A stretch of 64,000 nucleotides of DNA from Croceitalea marina (GCF_042684265.1 NZ_JBHULB010000016.1:247465-311464); one strand, 5' to 3'; numbered from the stretch's first letter, positions 52,291 through 61,543 are shown. Numbers and translations: made by a program. The notes: generated from the letters alone by a model not told the origin.

Positions 52291-54348
52291 ATGACATACC
52301 TAACTATAAATATTGGCAATTTTCATCCTATTTTGGTACATCTACCGATTGGGATTTTGATTTTTGCCTTTTTATTAGAAGTCTACCAACGTTTTAAGCC
52401 AAAAGAAAACATAACGGGTATCATAAAATTTGCCATTGCCATTGGTGTCTTAAGCGCAATAGTATCCATAATTACCGGTCTTTTTTTAGAAGATAGTGGC
52501 TCTTACGATGAAGATGCCATTTTCAGACATAAGTGGATGGGTATTGGCATGACGGCAATAGCTATCTTATTATATTTTGCTAAAGACAGTGGAAATAAAG
52601 TTGTATCTAAACTATACCTCCCCATGTTTGTAGCGGTTATGATACTGCTAACGATTACAGGTCATTGGGGCGGAAACATGACGCACGGCGAAGGTTTTTT
52701 AACCAAAGATATTACCTCAAATGAAATCATAATCGAAGATGTAAACGAAGCCTTAGTTTATAACGATATTATTCAGCCTATTTTAAATAACAAGTGTGTT
52801 AGTTGTCACAATTCTAAAAAAACCGAGGGAAAGCTGTTGTTAACCTCACAACAAGAGCTACTTCTAGGTGGAGATTCCGGAAGCCTTTTAGAGTCAAAAA
52901 CATCAGAACAACCCTTACTTTTGCATCGAGTTCAATTACCGGAAGAAGATGAAGAACATATGCCCCCAAAGGGTAAAATACAATTAACAGCCAGTGAAAT
53001 TGAACTGTTACAGTGGTGGATTGAGAATGACAATTGTTTTGATTGTATCACTTCAGATTTGGAACGTAATAAAAAAATTCAAACCTATCTAAATGAATTA
53101 GAAGAAGATACTTCTATAAGGGCAATGATCGCTAAAGATTTGGATATTGTTGACCATAATTGGCTTACATCTAAAAAATTATCTGGCATCTCTATTTATC
53201 CCTTAAAAGAGGGAAGTCCTTTATTGCTCCTTAATTTATCCAATCGTAAAAATCTTTCCAAAAATGATTTCCTAGGACTCAAAAAATATGCGGAGCACAT
53301 TGTAGAACTAAACTTGGGATATTCCAATTTTCAAGATTCATTGGCTTCTTCCATTTCAATCTTTAAAAATCTAACCAAACTGCAATTGCAAGGCACAGCG
53401 GTTGACGATGAGACTATAAAAGTACTTGATGGATTTGATAAACTAGAATCTTTAAACCTCTATGGAACGGAAATCACCGATACTGCAATAGAAACATTAA
53501 AAAACTTGACCAGTTTAAAAGACCTGTACCTATGGCGAACGAACCTTACGAATGAGGCAATAGCGCAATTAACATCAGAAAACAAAAATTTAATCGCTCA
53601 TCAAATCAACAAAGATATCTTTTCAGCATCCGCTATTACTCCTCCCCTATTTATTGTAGCTTCAAATTTTATAAAAGACTCACTACCTGTGGAGTTAGCG
53701 ACTTCATTTGAAAATGCAAGTATTTTTTATACCACTGATAATTCTGAACCGGATACCTCTTCTACAAAATACTCAGAACCATTTCTTCTAAAAGAAACAA
53801 CGACTGTAAAGGCGATAAGCCATAAAAAAGGTTGGGGCAAAAGTGAGGTTGTTACTACAAATTTTAAAAGAAGTACCATAGGCTACACCAATGTTGCCTT
53901 AAATAAGGAGCCAAGTGAGAAATACCAAGGAAAAGGGGCAGAAACACTTATTGATTTAGAAAGAGGAAGCGAGCGATTTGTAGATGGAAAATGGCTTGGC
54001 TATGAGGGCACACATTTTAATGCCACTTTTCAGCTAGAGGAGAAAAAAGAAATCTCATCAATTTCTGTTAGCGCCTTATCAAATCCTACCAACTGGATTT
54101 TTCACCCAAAAGGATTCAAAATATGGGTCTCAATCAATGGAAAAGATTTTAAACCTTGGCATACTGTTAAGCTTCCTGAACAAGAACCCTCATCAAATAG
54201 TAGCATTGATTTCTTTGATATTGAACTCCCCAAAGTGGAAACAAAATATGTACGTATTCAAGTTGAAAGTATTTTAAAGAATCCTTCTTGGCATCAATCT
54301 CCTGGAGGAAAAAGCTGGTTATTTGTTGATGAAATACTAATCAATTGA
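52291..54348 (+). CDS. DUF2231 membrane c-type cytochrome with LRR and discoidin-like modules
   Basis: A 685-residue multi-domain protein. A DUF2231-type membrane domain has four helices (about 11-31, 45-65, 83-97, 110-124) with conserved His residues (HPILVHLP, FRHKW, GHWGG) that could bind heme b. A planctomycete cytochrome C domain has CVSCH (169-173) and a Met in MPPKGK. Leucine-rich repeats occupy about 330-435. A chitobiase-C-like module (about 450-525, IFYTTDNSEPDTSSTKY) and an F5/8-type-C-like module (about 530-685) close the protein. It looks like the membrane anchor that could take electrons from, or link, the exported proteins of this operon. Substrate unknown. Confidence 0.9.
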   Translation: MTYLTINIGNFHPILVHLPIGILIFAFLLEVYQRFKPKENITGIIKFAIAIGVLSAIVSIITGLFLEDSGSYDEDAIFRHKWMGIGMTAIAILLYFAKDSGNKVVSKLYLPMFVAVMILLTITGHWGGNMTHGEGFLTKDITSNEIIIEDVNEALVYNDIIQPILNNKCVSCHNSKKTEGKLLLTSQQELLLGGDSGSLLESKTSEQPLLLHRVQLPEEDEEHMPPKGKIQLTASEIELLQWWIENDNCFDCITSDLERNKKIQTYLNELEEDTSIRAMIAKDLDIVDHNWLTSKKLSGISIYPLKEGSPLLLLNLSNRKNLSKNDFLGLKKYAEHIVELNLGYSNFQDSLASSISIFKNLTKLQLQGTAVDDETIKVLDGFDKLESLNLYGTEITDTAIETLKNLTSLKDLYLWRTNLTNEAIAQLTSENKNLIAHQINKDIFSASAITPPLFIVASNFIKDSLPVELATSFENASIFYTTDNSEPDTSSTKYSEPFLLKETTTVKAISHKKGWGKSEVVTTNFKRSTIGYTNVALNKEPSEKYQGKGAETLIDLERGSERFVDGKWLGYEGTHFNATFQLEEKKEISSISVSALSNPTNWIFHPKGFKIWVSINGKDFKPWHTVKLPEQEPSSNSSIDFFDIELPKVETKYVRIQVESILKNPSWHQSPGGKSWLFVDEILIN

Positions 54349-54409
54349 TCAGCTGTAATTCTTGAAAGATTTAAAATCCATAAATTGTAGCTGAAAGAAA
54401 CCTTTTATC

Positions 54410-54757
54410 ATGAAACTTATTCTCAGAATTTTACTTAGCGCAGTGGCCGTTGTTATACTTTCAAAAGTACTGCCCAACGTAAGCGTAGATAGTTATGTTA
54501 CCGCAATTATAGTTGCTGTAGTATTAAGCCTTTTGAACTTCATTGTCAAACCCATATTGGTGATTTTGACCTTACCTGTTACCATTATTACCCTTGGTTT
54601 GTTTTTGCTGGTGATTAATGCGATTATCATTTTATTGGCCAGTAATTTCATTGACGGTTTCACTGTTAATGGTGTTTTATGGGCAATAGTTTTTAGCCTC
54701 TTACTTTCTTTACTTCAATCTATTTTATATTCTATTTTAAAAGAGGATAAGAAATAG
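54410..54757 (+). CDS. Small four-helix membrane protein (phage holin IV / YvlD-like)
   Basis: A 115-residue protein that is nearly all membrane helix: four segments separated by short turns (LILRILLSAVAVVILSKVL, VTAIIVAVVLSLLNFIV, LPVTIITLGLFLLVINAII, VLWAIVFSLLLSLLQSILY). The LNFIVKPILVILTLPVTIITLGLF core is typical of the family annotated as phage holin family or YvlD; in chromosomes it is not a phage gene, and its role is unknown. It starts 62 bases after the cytochrome gene and is followed by the tig promoter. Confidence 0.9.
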   Translation: MKLILRILLSAVAVVILSKVLPNVSVDSYVTAIIVAVVLSLLNFIVKPILVILTLPVTIITLGLFLLVINAIIILLASNFIDGFTVNGVLWAIVFSLLLSLLQSILYSILKEDKK

Positions 54758-54791
54758 TAAGTTATAGTTTGGTTTTCAATAGCTTAAAAAG

Positions 54792-54822
54792 TTGGCAAGC
54801 AATACAAAATATAGTATTTTTG
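54792..54822 (+). promoter_or_regulatory. Bacteroidota-type promoter for tig
   Basis: TTG (54792-54794), 20 bases, then TATTTTTG (54815-54822). The tig ATG is at 54858. Confidence 0.75.
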
Positions 54823-54857
54823 CCACCCATTTTAGAAAAGCTAATAGTTAACTTCAG

Positions 54858-56180
54858 ATGAATATTACAAAAGAACAGATAGACGATTTAAATGCAGTAG
54901 TAAAAGTAGCTATCACCAAAGATGATTATCAAGAAAAGGTAGATACTATTTTAAAAGACTATAGAAAACAAGCGAATATTCCAGGTTTTAGAAAAGGTCA
55001 GGTTCCTATGGGGCTTATCAAAAAACAATACGGAAAAGCTGTTTTAGTTGATGAAGTGAACAAATTGTTACAAGACAATTTGAATAAATACCTAACTGAA
55101 GAAAAACTTGATGTTTTGGGTAACCCGTTGCCGAAACAACAAGATGGTTTTGATTGGGATAATGACGAATTCGCCTTTGAATTCGAATTAGGTCTTGCTC
55201 CAGATTTTAAGGTTAATGTGAAGACCAAAAAAGCAATAACCCAATACAAAATCGTTGCTGATAAGAAAATGGTCGATGAGCAAGTAGAACGTATTCAAAA
55301 ACAGTACGGAAAGTTGATTTCTAAAGCTGAAGTTGGCAAAACTGATGAAGTATCCGGAGTATTTAAAAACGAAGCAGAAGAAATAGATAACAAAACTACG
55401 GTTGAGCTAGATAAAATTAAAAGCAAAAAAGCTATCGATGCTTTGGTTGGTAAAAAAGTTGGTGATGTCGTTACCATAAAAACCAAAGGTTTATTTAAAG
55501 AAGATTACCTATTACCATCTGCCCTTGGTATTGCAAAAGAAAAGGCTGAAAAGTTAAATACCGAAGTATCATTTGCGATTGAAGAAATTAACGAAAGAGA
55601 ATCTGCAGAATTAAATCAAGAGCTTTTTGACAAGCTCTTTGGAGAAGGTAATATCAAATCGGAGAAAGAGCTTAAGGCACGTATCAAAGAGGATTCTGAA
55701 AAGCAATTCGAGCAACAGGCCGATCAAAAGTTGTTGAATGATATTACGGAAAAGCTGATCGATGAAACAAAATTTAACCTTCCGACCGAATTCCTTAAAA
55801 AGTGGATCCAGGTAAGTGGCGAAAATCCGTTATCAGAAGATGAAGCTAGTGAAGAATATGAAAAATCAGAAAAAGGACTTCGTTATCAACTCATTGAAGG
55901 CAGAATCATCAATGAAAACAATCTTCAAGTTCAATTCGATGAATTAAAAGAATTTGCTAAAGGTTTTATAAAATCTCAAATGGCACAATACGGGCATTTA
56001 AATCCGACCGAAGAAGAGCTTGAAAATGTTGCTACAAGAGTTATGGGCAATCAAGAAGAAGTTAAAAGAATGTCAGAGCAACTTATGAGTCAAAAGCTGT
56101 TGGATCTTTATAAAGAAAAGGCTAATCTTAAAGTTAAAGAAGTTACTTATGATAACTTTATAAAAGAGGCCTACAAATAG
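54858..56180 (+). CDS. tig: Trigger factor
   Basis: A 440-residue ribosome-associated chaperone. The N-terminal ribosome-binding domain has the tail signature PGFRKGQVPMGLIKKQYG (the FRKG loop that docks on the ribosome). The middle domain (about 150-240) corresponds to the FKBP region but is poorly conserved, as usual in Bacteroidota. The C-terminal helical chaperone domain runs to the end. It has its own promoter and a strong terminator; clpP and clpX follow, the standard proteostasis order. Confidence 0.96.
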   Translation: MNITKEQIDDLNAVVKVAITKDDYQEKVDTILKDYRKQANIPGFRKGQVPMGLIKKQYGKAVLVDEVNKLLQDNLNKYLTEEKLDVLGNPLPKQQDGFDWDNDEFAFEFELGLAPDFKVNVKTKKAITQYKIVADKKMVDEQVERIQKQYGKLISKAEVGKTDEVSGVFKNEAEEIDNKTTVELDKIKSKKAIDALVGKKVGDVVTIKTKGLFKEDYLLPSALGIAKEKAEKLNTEVSFAIEEINERESAELNQELFDKLFGEGNIKSEKELKARIKEDSEKQFEQQADQKLLNDITEKLIDETKFNLPTEFLKKWIQVSGENPLSEDEASEEYEKSEKGLRYQLIEGRIINENNLQVQFDELKEFAKGFIKSQMAQYGHLNPTEEELENVATRVMGNQEEVKRMSEQLMSQKLLDLYKEKANLKVKEVTYDNFIKEAYK

Positions 56181-56204
56181 CATTCTAAATAATATGTATC
56201 TTTG

Positions 56205-56240
56205 CGGTTCTGAAAACTTGAGTTTTCAGAACCGTTTTTT
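56205..56240 (+). terminator. Rho-independent terminator of tig
   Basis: A perfect 14-bp stem: CGGTTCTGAAAACT (56205-56218) with AGTTTTCAGAACCG (56221-56234), followed by TTTTTT. Confidence 0.93.
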
Positions 56241-56264
56241 ATTAAAATAAGCTTTAAAAATTCT

Positions 56265-56942
56265 ATGGATTACGGAAAAGAATTTAAAAAATACGCCACT
56301 CAACATCAAGGGATAAACAGCATGTACTATGACCAAATCGTCAGTAGTATGTACCCGGTAAACTTGACACCGAACATTATCGAAGAGCGTCAGATGAATA
56401 TCGCTGTTTTTGATGTTTTCTCTCGATTAATGATGGATCGTATTATTTTTCTTGGCACGGGTATCAATGATCAAGTCGCAAATATAGTTCAGGCCCAATT
56501 GCTATTTTTAGAAAGTACCGATGCCAATAAAGACATATCTATTTACATAAATTCACCTGGTGGTAGTGTATATGCAGGTTTAGGCATTTATGATACGATG
56601 CAGTTTATCAAACCTGACGTCGCAACAATTTGTACCGGAATGGCAGCATCTATGGGAGCTGTGCTCCTCTGCGCAGGCGAGAAAGGAAAACGTAGCGGAC
56701 TAACCCATTCTAGGGTCATGATTCATCAACCAATGGGAGGCGCTCAGGGCCAAGCAAGTGACATTGAAATTACCGCTAAAGAAATACTTAAACTAAAGGA
56801 AGAATTATATGCAATCATTGCAAATCATTCGGGTCAAACTTATGACAAGGTTTATGAGGATAGTGACCGTGATTATTGGATGAAAGCAGATGATGCCAAG
56901 AAATACGGTATGATCGATGAAATCTTAGTAAGAGATAAATAA
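56265..56942 (+). CDS. clpP: ATP-dependent Clp protease proteolytic subunit
   Basis: A 225-residue serine protease that forms the double-ring chamber working with ClpX. The catalytic Ser129 is in GMAASMGAVLL and His154 in MIHQPMGG; the Asp lies in the following helical region. Other signatures are IFLGTGINDQVANIVQAQLLFLE and YINSPGGSVYAGL. It is about 25 residues longer than E. coli ClpP, mostly at the N-terminus. clpX starts 81 bases later. Confidence 0.98.
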   Translation: MDYGKEFKKYATQHQGINSMYYDQIVSSMYPVNLTPNIIEERQMNIAVFDVFSRLMMDRIIFLGTGINDQVANIVQAQLLFLESTDANKDISIYINSPGGSVYAGLGIYDTMQFIKPDVATICTGMAASMGAVLLCAGEKGKRSGLTHSRVMIHQPMGGAQGQASDIEITAKEILKLKEELYAIIANHSGQTYDKVYEDSDRDYWMKADDAKKYGMIDEILVRDK

Positions 56943-57023
56943 TAATTTCGACCAACTACACCTCGCAAAGTAAACCATTATTGGGCTTTTTGCGTTAGTG
57001 TACTGTAAACTTTAATGCTTTTT

Positions 57024-58259
57024 ATGGCAAAGGAAAATCTAGAATGCTCATTTTGCGGAAGAAAAAAACCAGAAACCAATCTTTTGATTGCGGGTCTGGA
57101 TGCTCATATTTGCGATAGATGTATTGAGCAAGCCTATAGCATTGTTTCAGAAGAGTCAAAGCAATCAAAGAATAATGATCTTTCATCAGAATTGGTCTTA
57201 AAAAAGCCAATGGAGATAAAAGAATTTCTAGACACTTTTGTAATTGGCCAAGAACGTACCAAAAAGGTAATGTCGGTCGCTGTTTATAATCACTACAAAA
57301 GATTATTACAGCCCAAGAGTAAAGAAGATGATATTGAAATCCAAAAAAGCAATATCATTATGGTCGGGCAAACTGGTACGGGTAAGACCTTAATTGCCAA
57401 AACAATAGCTCGAATGCTCAATGTGCCTTTAGCCATAGTTGATGCAACTGTACTTACCGAAGCTGGTTATGTAGGTGAAGATGTAGAAAGCATCCTCACC
57501 CGCTTGTTACAAGCTGCCGACTACAATCTAGAAAAAGCGGAGCGTGGCATTGTTTTTATTGATGAAATTGATAAAATTGCCCGTAAGAGCGATAACCCCT
57601 CCATTACGCGAGATGTTTCGGGTGAAGGAGTACAACAAGGGCTTTTAAAACTTTTAGAAGGTACTGTCGTCAATGTGCCACCAAAAGGAGGAAGAAAGCA
57701 TCCAGACCAGAAATTTATTGAGGTTAACACCGAGAACATTTTGTTCGTCGCAGGTGGTGCTTTCGATGGTATCGAAAGAATGATTACCAAACGCTTGAAC
57801 ATGCAAGCTGTTGGTTATAGCGCATCAAAAGCCGAAGACAACTTAGACCAAGAGAATATTTTACAATACATCATTCCAAAAGATTTAAAAGATTTTGGAT
57901 TGATACCAGAGATTATTGGTCGTCTTCCTGTCTTAACACATATGAATCCCTTAGATGCAAAGACTTTACGTGCTATTTTAACAGAACCTAAAAACGCTAT
58001 CATTAAGCAATATGAAAAATTGTTTACGATGGATGGTATCGAGTTTAGTATCACCGAACAAGCTCTTAACTATTTGGTAGAAAAAGCAATAGAATACAAA
58101 TTAGGCGCGAGAGGACTCCGTTCGTTGTGCGAAGCGGTGTTTACAGATGCTATGTTTAGTTTACCTAGCAGCGAAGAAAAAGAATTTAAGGTAACCAAAG
58201 CGTATGCAGAAGAAAAGCTGTCTTATGAAACCATTAAGAAACTCAAGGCCGTATCTTAA
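57024..58259 (+). CDS. clpX: ATP-dependent Clp protease ATP-binding subunit
   Basis: A 411-residue AAA+ unfoldase that feeds substrates to ClpP. An N-terminal zinc finger (CSFCGRKKPETN, CDRCIEQ) recognises substrates. Walker A is GQTGTGKTLIA, Walker B is IVFIDEIDKIA, the pore loop is GYVGEDVES, and sensor 2 is in GARGLRSLCEAV. A second ATG lies three codons earlier (57015), but MAKENLECSFCG is the usual start in flavobacteria. A bidirectional terminator follows. Confidence 0.98.
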   Translation: MAKENLECSFCGRKKPETNLLIAGLDAHICDRCIEQAYSIVSEESKQSKNNDLSSELVLKKPMEIKEFLDTFVIGQERTKKVMSVAVYNHYKRLLQPKSKEDDIEIQKSNIIMVGQTGTGKTLIAKTIARMLNVPLAIVDATVLTEAGYVGEDVESILTRLLQAADYNLEKAERGIVFIDEIDKIARKSDNPSITRDVSGEGVQQGLLKLLEGTVVNVPPKGGRKHPDQKFIEVNTENILFVAGGAFDGIERMITKRLNMQAVGYSASKAEDNLDQENILQYIIPKDLKDFGLIPEIIGRLPVLTHMNPLDAKTLRAILTEPKNAIIKQYEKLFTMDGIEFSITEQALNYLVEKAIEYKLGARGLRSLCEAVFTDAMFSLPSSEEKEFKVTKAYAEEKLSYETIKKLKAVS

Positions 58260-58284
58260 TTTGAAGATGATTTAAAATAAAAAA

Positions 58285-58307
58285 GGAGCCCTCAAATTGA
58301 GGGCTCC
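58285..58307. terminator. Bidirectional terminator between clpX and the hydrolase gene
   Basis: GGAGCCCTC (58285-58293) pairs with GAGGGCTCC (58299-58307), loop AAATT, with A-run and T-run flanks on the two sides. Confidence 0.93.
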
Positions 58308-58330
58308 TTTTTTTATACTTTATATCGATT

Positions 58331-58870
58331 TTACACTGCCTTTTTGGTTACTTTATGTAAAAGTTCCATACAGACATCACCAATAATCTTTTCATCAGAA
58401 TACAGCTCATGTCCAAAACTTGGAATAATATTTAAAGAAACCCCAACTTCTTTCGCCCATTTCATTTCAGGTTTGAATTTATCACATTCGCCAAAAATCA
58501 GGTTCATATCTACTTCTGGAGAAGCATCTTCCATTCTAATACGTGTAGCCGAAATTGCCGTAAGCGATTTCATCGGAAGCCCTTTTAGCGCAGCTTTCCA
58601 AGCTATGGTTCCCCCAGTACTAAAGGCCAAAACATGGCTAGCCTCTTTCTCTTTTTTAAGTAGGTGCGCCACTGCCGTATCTATACCTCCGTTTGTAAAC
58701 GCTTTATGTAAATTTTCCTCTGTATTGATAAGCTCGTCTATGTTAGCAAGTTGCTGACAATCGTAAAAAGTAATATCATAATACTGCTGAAGGTATCCGA
58801 AATAAGAGGTTATCCAAAGCCCCTTTTTTACGCCCCACATATCGGAAAGAATTAGTAATTTTTCTGCCAT
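58331..58870 (-). CDS. Small alpha/beta-hydrolase-like protein
   Basis: A 179-residue cytoplasmic protein. The nucleophile elbow reads VLAFSTGGTIAWKA (Ser near residue 85, replacing the GxSxG form with FSTGG), and the likely catalytic His is in IIPSFGHELYSDE. The Asp in IFGECDKFKPEMKW could complete the triad. The protein is shorter than most alpha/beta hydrolases and lacks a cap domain. Function is not known. A perfect 26-bp palindrome lies 125 bases upstream of its start, in an otherwise featureless gap. Confidence 0.82.
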   Translation of the reverse strand: MAEKLLILSDMWGVKKGLWITSYFGYLQQYYDITFYDCQQLANIDELINTEENLHKAFTNGGIDTAVAHLLKKEKEASHVLAFSTGGTIAWKAALKGLPMKSLTAISATRIRMEDASPEVDMNLIFGECDKFKPEMKWAKEVGVSLNIIPSFGHELYSDEKIIGDVCMELLHKVTKKAV

Positions 58871-58994
58871 AATTTTTAACTTTTGTTTGATTTAAGTTTT
58901 AAGATTGGGGAATTATCTTAACAAACATCAACCTTAAACGTCGCAAATCCTTATTTATTTGTTCAAGCAAGAAATTTGTTCGATGAACGGTTTA

Positions 58995-59020
58995 AATCTA
59001 CGAAAACGTTTTCGTAGATT
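58995..59020. promoter_or_regulatory. Perfect 26-bp palindrome, LacI-type operator-like
   Basis: The half site AATCTACGAAAAC is followed directly by its complement GTTTTCGTAGATT. The centre CGAAAACGTTTTCG resembles operators of LacI-family regulators. It lies between the GH3 gene stop (59053) and the 58870 gene start, both on the minus strand. No T-run follows on the minus strand, so terminator use is less likely. Confidence 0.5.
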
Positions 59021-59052
59021 ATCGATAATATGTGTAAGTGGTCTGTTTTAGG

Positions 59053-60570
59053 TTATTCCTTGTTGATATCCAACAACTCTTCTACATAACATCTATCATT
59101 AGATAATCTTGGAATTTTGTGTTGCCCTCCTAATTTATCTTTAGATTTTAACCAGTCATAAAATAGATTCTCACGGGCAACATGCACTTCGGGCATTTTT
59201 AAAGTAGTGTTGTTATAACGTTTAGCTTCGTAATCTGAGTTTAGCGATTTAAGGGCATTATCTAAAAATTCTGTAAAATAGGCAATGTCCTCCGGTGATT
59301 TACGAAACTCAATAATCCATTCGTGTGCTCCTTTTTCATTGCCCCTCATAAATATGGGCGCAGCGGTATAATCTTTAATTTCAGCGCCTGTCTTTACACA
59401 AACCTTTTTTAAGGCTTCCTCTGCGTTTTCGATAATCAACTCTTCGCCAAAAGCATTAATATGATGTTTGGTTCTGCCCGTTATTCGAATTCTATATGGG
59501 TCAGTAGATGTAAATCGGACAGTGTCACCAATTTTATATCTCCATAAGCCTCCATTTGTAGTAATTACAATGGCATAATTAACCCCTGTTTCAACTTCCC
59601 AAATAGGAACCGTTTTTTGGGTTTCCTTTCCATAAGAGTCCATAGCAATGAACTCGTAAAAAATTCCATAGTCTAACATCAACAACAAATCTTGCGAGTT
59701 GTTGCGGTCTTGTATCCCGAAAAAACCTTCCGAAGCATTATAGGTTTCATAGTAGTTAAACTTCTTTCGAGGAAGCAGCTTTCTATACTGTTCGCGATAG
59801 GGAGCAAAACTTACCCCGCCATGAAAATAGACCTCTAGATTTTCCCAAACTTCAAAAAGGTGATTTTTACCTGTTTTTTCAATCACATTGTTCAACAGTA
59901 CCAACATCCAAGAAGGCACACCTGCCAAACTAGTAACATTCTCTTTGATACTCTCTTCAATGATGGCCTCGAGTTTGGTTTCCCATTCGCTCATTAAAGA
60001 GACTTTGTTGCTTGGAGTACTGCTATACTCTGCCCAAAGTGGCATGTTATCAATAAGAATAGCAGAAAGGTCACCGAAGAAACTTCCATTATCCTCATAC
60101 AACTCTTTACTGCCCCCTAAACGCAAACTTTTACCATTGAATAATTGGGAAGTCTCGTTATTGTTCAGATAAAGGCATAACAAATCTTTACCCGACTTGT
60201 AATGACAGTCTTCTAAGGCCTCTGAACTTACGGGTATAAACTTGCTTTTGGCATTTGTAGTCCCGCTACTTTTTGCAAACCATTTAATATGTGTCGGCCA
60301 GAATAGGTTTTGCTCACCCTTACGCGTACGTTCTATTAAAGGGGCAATTTCTTCATAATTGACAATTGGCACGCGCTCAGAAAACTCTTTATATGTAGAA
60401 ATGGAATCAAAACCATATTCTCGACCTAAAGCCGTCTCATCAGCGTAGGATAGTAATTGATGTAATACCTCATCTTGTACATCATCAGGATACTTTAGAA
60501 AAAGTTCTATCTGGTGATAGCGTTTTTTAAGCAGCCAAGATGCAATAGAATTAAATAAAGGTATTGGCAT
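59053..60570 (-). CDS. GH3-family acyl-adenylating (auxin-responsive-like) protein
   Basis: A 505-residue protein of the GH3 family (the plant auxin/jasmonate conjugating enzymes, not glycoside hydrolase 3), belonging to the adenylate-forming ANL superfamily. Motifs are WFAKSSGTTNAKSKFIPVS (phosphate-binding, Ser/Thr/Gly-rich), YNASEGFFGIQD (adenine and acyl pocket), and YKIGDTVRFTS followed by RTKHHINAFGEELI at the hinge. Bacterial members probably join acyl acids to amino acids or similar acceptors, but their substrates are mostly unknown. Single gene, divergent from the DUF2797 gene. Confidence 0.93.
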   Translation of the reverse strand: MPIPLFNSIASWLLKKRYHQIELFLKYPDDVQDEVLHQLLSYADETALGREYGFDSISTYKEFSERVPIVNYEEIAPLIERTRKGEQNLFWPTHIKWFAKSSGTTNAKSKFIPVSSEALEDCHYKSGKDLLCLYLNNNETSQLFNGKSLRLGGSKELYEDNGSFFGDLSAILIDNMPLWAEYSSTPSNKVSLMSEWETKLEAIIEESIKENVTSLAGVPSWMLVLLNNVIEKTGKNHLFEVWENLEVYFHGGVSFAPYREQYRKLLPRKKFNYYETYNASEGFFGIQDRNNSQDLLLMLDYGIFYEFIAMDSYGKETQKTVPIWEVETGVNYAIVITTNGGLWRYKIGDTVRFTSTDPYRIRITGRTKHHINAFGEELIIENAEEALKKVCVKTGAEIKDYTAAPIFMRGNEKGAHEWIIEFRKSPEDIAYFTEFLDNALKSLNSDYEAKRYNNTTLKMPEVHVARENLFYDWLKSKDKLGGQHKIPRLSNDRCYVEELLDINKE

Positions 60571-60748
60571 TTTAGGTATATTTAGTCTAGTGAACTTGCA
60601 TAGACCTTTTTAATTTGCTAAAAAATTGTCTTTTTGAACTGTATTTTTGCCAAAAATAAAAAGCCAATACAAGTTCAGTGAAAAATCAGCATGATTTTAT
60701 AGCTAAAATAGCTTTTATTTTCAATATCATTTAATACAATCCGAACCA

Positions 60749-61543
60749 ATGTTATACGAAGGTGTTTTACGAAAAATGCAAACGGAACTGGGTAATCCAA
60801 TCCAGTATTTTTTAGTTTTTGAGAACGATTTTATCAATTTCAACCAGGCCTTGAACAAAAAATTACAGCTTAAGTTTATCAAATTTCAATGTTTGAGCTG
60901 TGGTAACGACCGGCCTATTTACCGCCAAGGCTTCTGCAAATCGTGTTTTTATGAAACTCCAGCGGCTGGAGATTGGATTATGAAACCAGAATTGAGCACC
61001 GCACATTTAGACAAAGAGGACCGCGATTTAGCATACGAAAAACGCGTACAATTGCAACCGCATATTGTTTATTTGGCAAACTCAAGCAACGTAAAAGTTG
61101 GGGTGACCAGAAAAGCGCAGGTACCTACCCGTTGGATAGATCAAGGTGCCCATGAAGCCATTGAAATTGTTGAAGTACCTAACCGCTATTTGGCCGGCAT
61201 AACCGAAGTTGCCCTAAAAGACCACGTTGCCGATAAAACCAACTGGCGTAAAATGCTTACCAATAGTGTTGAAGATGTGAACTTGGTCGAGTGGCGTGAA
61301 AAGCTAAAAAGCCATATTCCTGAAGAAGCACAAGAATATTATATCAATTCAAACACTGAAACCAATTTAGAGTTTCCTGTTTTACAGTACCCTGAGAAAG
61401 TACAAAGCTTAAATTTAGACAAAACACCGACTTTTGAAGGCGTTTTAAAAGGAATAAAAGGTCAGTACCTCATTTTTGAAGACAATACTGTTTTTAATGT
61501 AAGAGGCAGCGAAGGCTATTATGTAGGTATCGACATCAACTAG
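60749..61543 (+). CDS. DUF2797 protein with zinc-finger-like Cys pairs
   Basis: A 264-residue soluble protein of the DUF2797 family. Four Cys form a likely zinc site: CLSCGN then CKSC (about residues 49-66, in CLSCGNDRPIYRQGFCKSC). Downstream are HIVYLANSSNVKVGVTRKAQVPTRWIDQGA, which recalls GIY-YIG-type nuclease segments, and RYLAGITEVALKDHVADKTNWRKML. The family is widespread but uncharacterised. A TATTTTTG element at 60642-60649 may be its -7 promoter element. The product is probably cytoplasmic; nucleic-acid binding is inferred from the zinc motif only. Confidence 0.9.
   Translation: MLYEGVLRKMQTELGNPIQYFLVFENDFINFNQALNKKLQLKFIKFQCLSCGNDRPIYRQGFCKSCFYETPAAGDWIMKPELSTAHLDKEDRDLAYEKRVQLQPHIVYLANSSNVKVGVTRKAQVPTRWIDQGAHEAIEIVEVPNRYLAGITEVALKDHVADKTNWRKMLTNSVEDVNLVEWREKLKSHIPEEAQEYYINSNTETNLEFPVLQYPEKVQSLNLDKTPTFEGVLKGIKGQYLIFEDNTVFNVRGSEGYYVGIDIN

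Noticed and set aside
54410..54757. Phage holin as a sign of a prophage
   Set aside because: It is a widespread chromosomal membrane family and no phage genes are near.
56197..56204. TATCTTTG as a promoter for clpP
   Set aside because: It matches the -7 consensus but directly touches the tig terminator stem and has no TTG at the proper distance, so I did not annotate it.
58995..59020. Terminator of the GH3 gene
   Set aside because: The palindrome has no separate loop and no T-run on the minus strand; an operator is more likely, though not proved.
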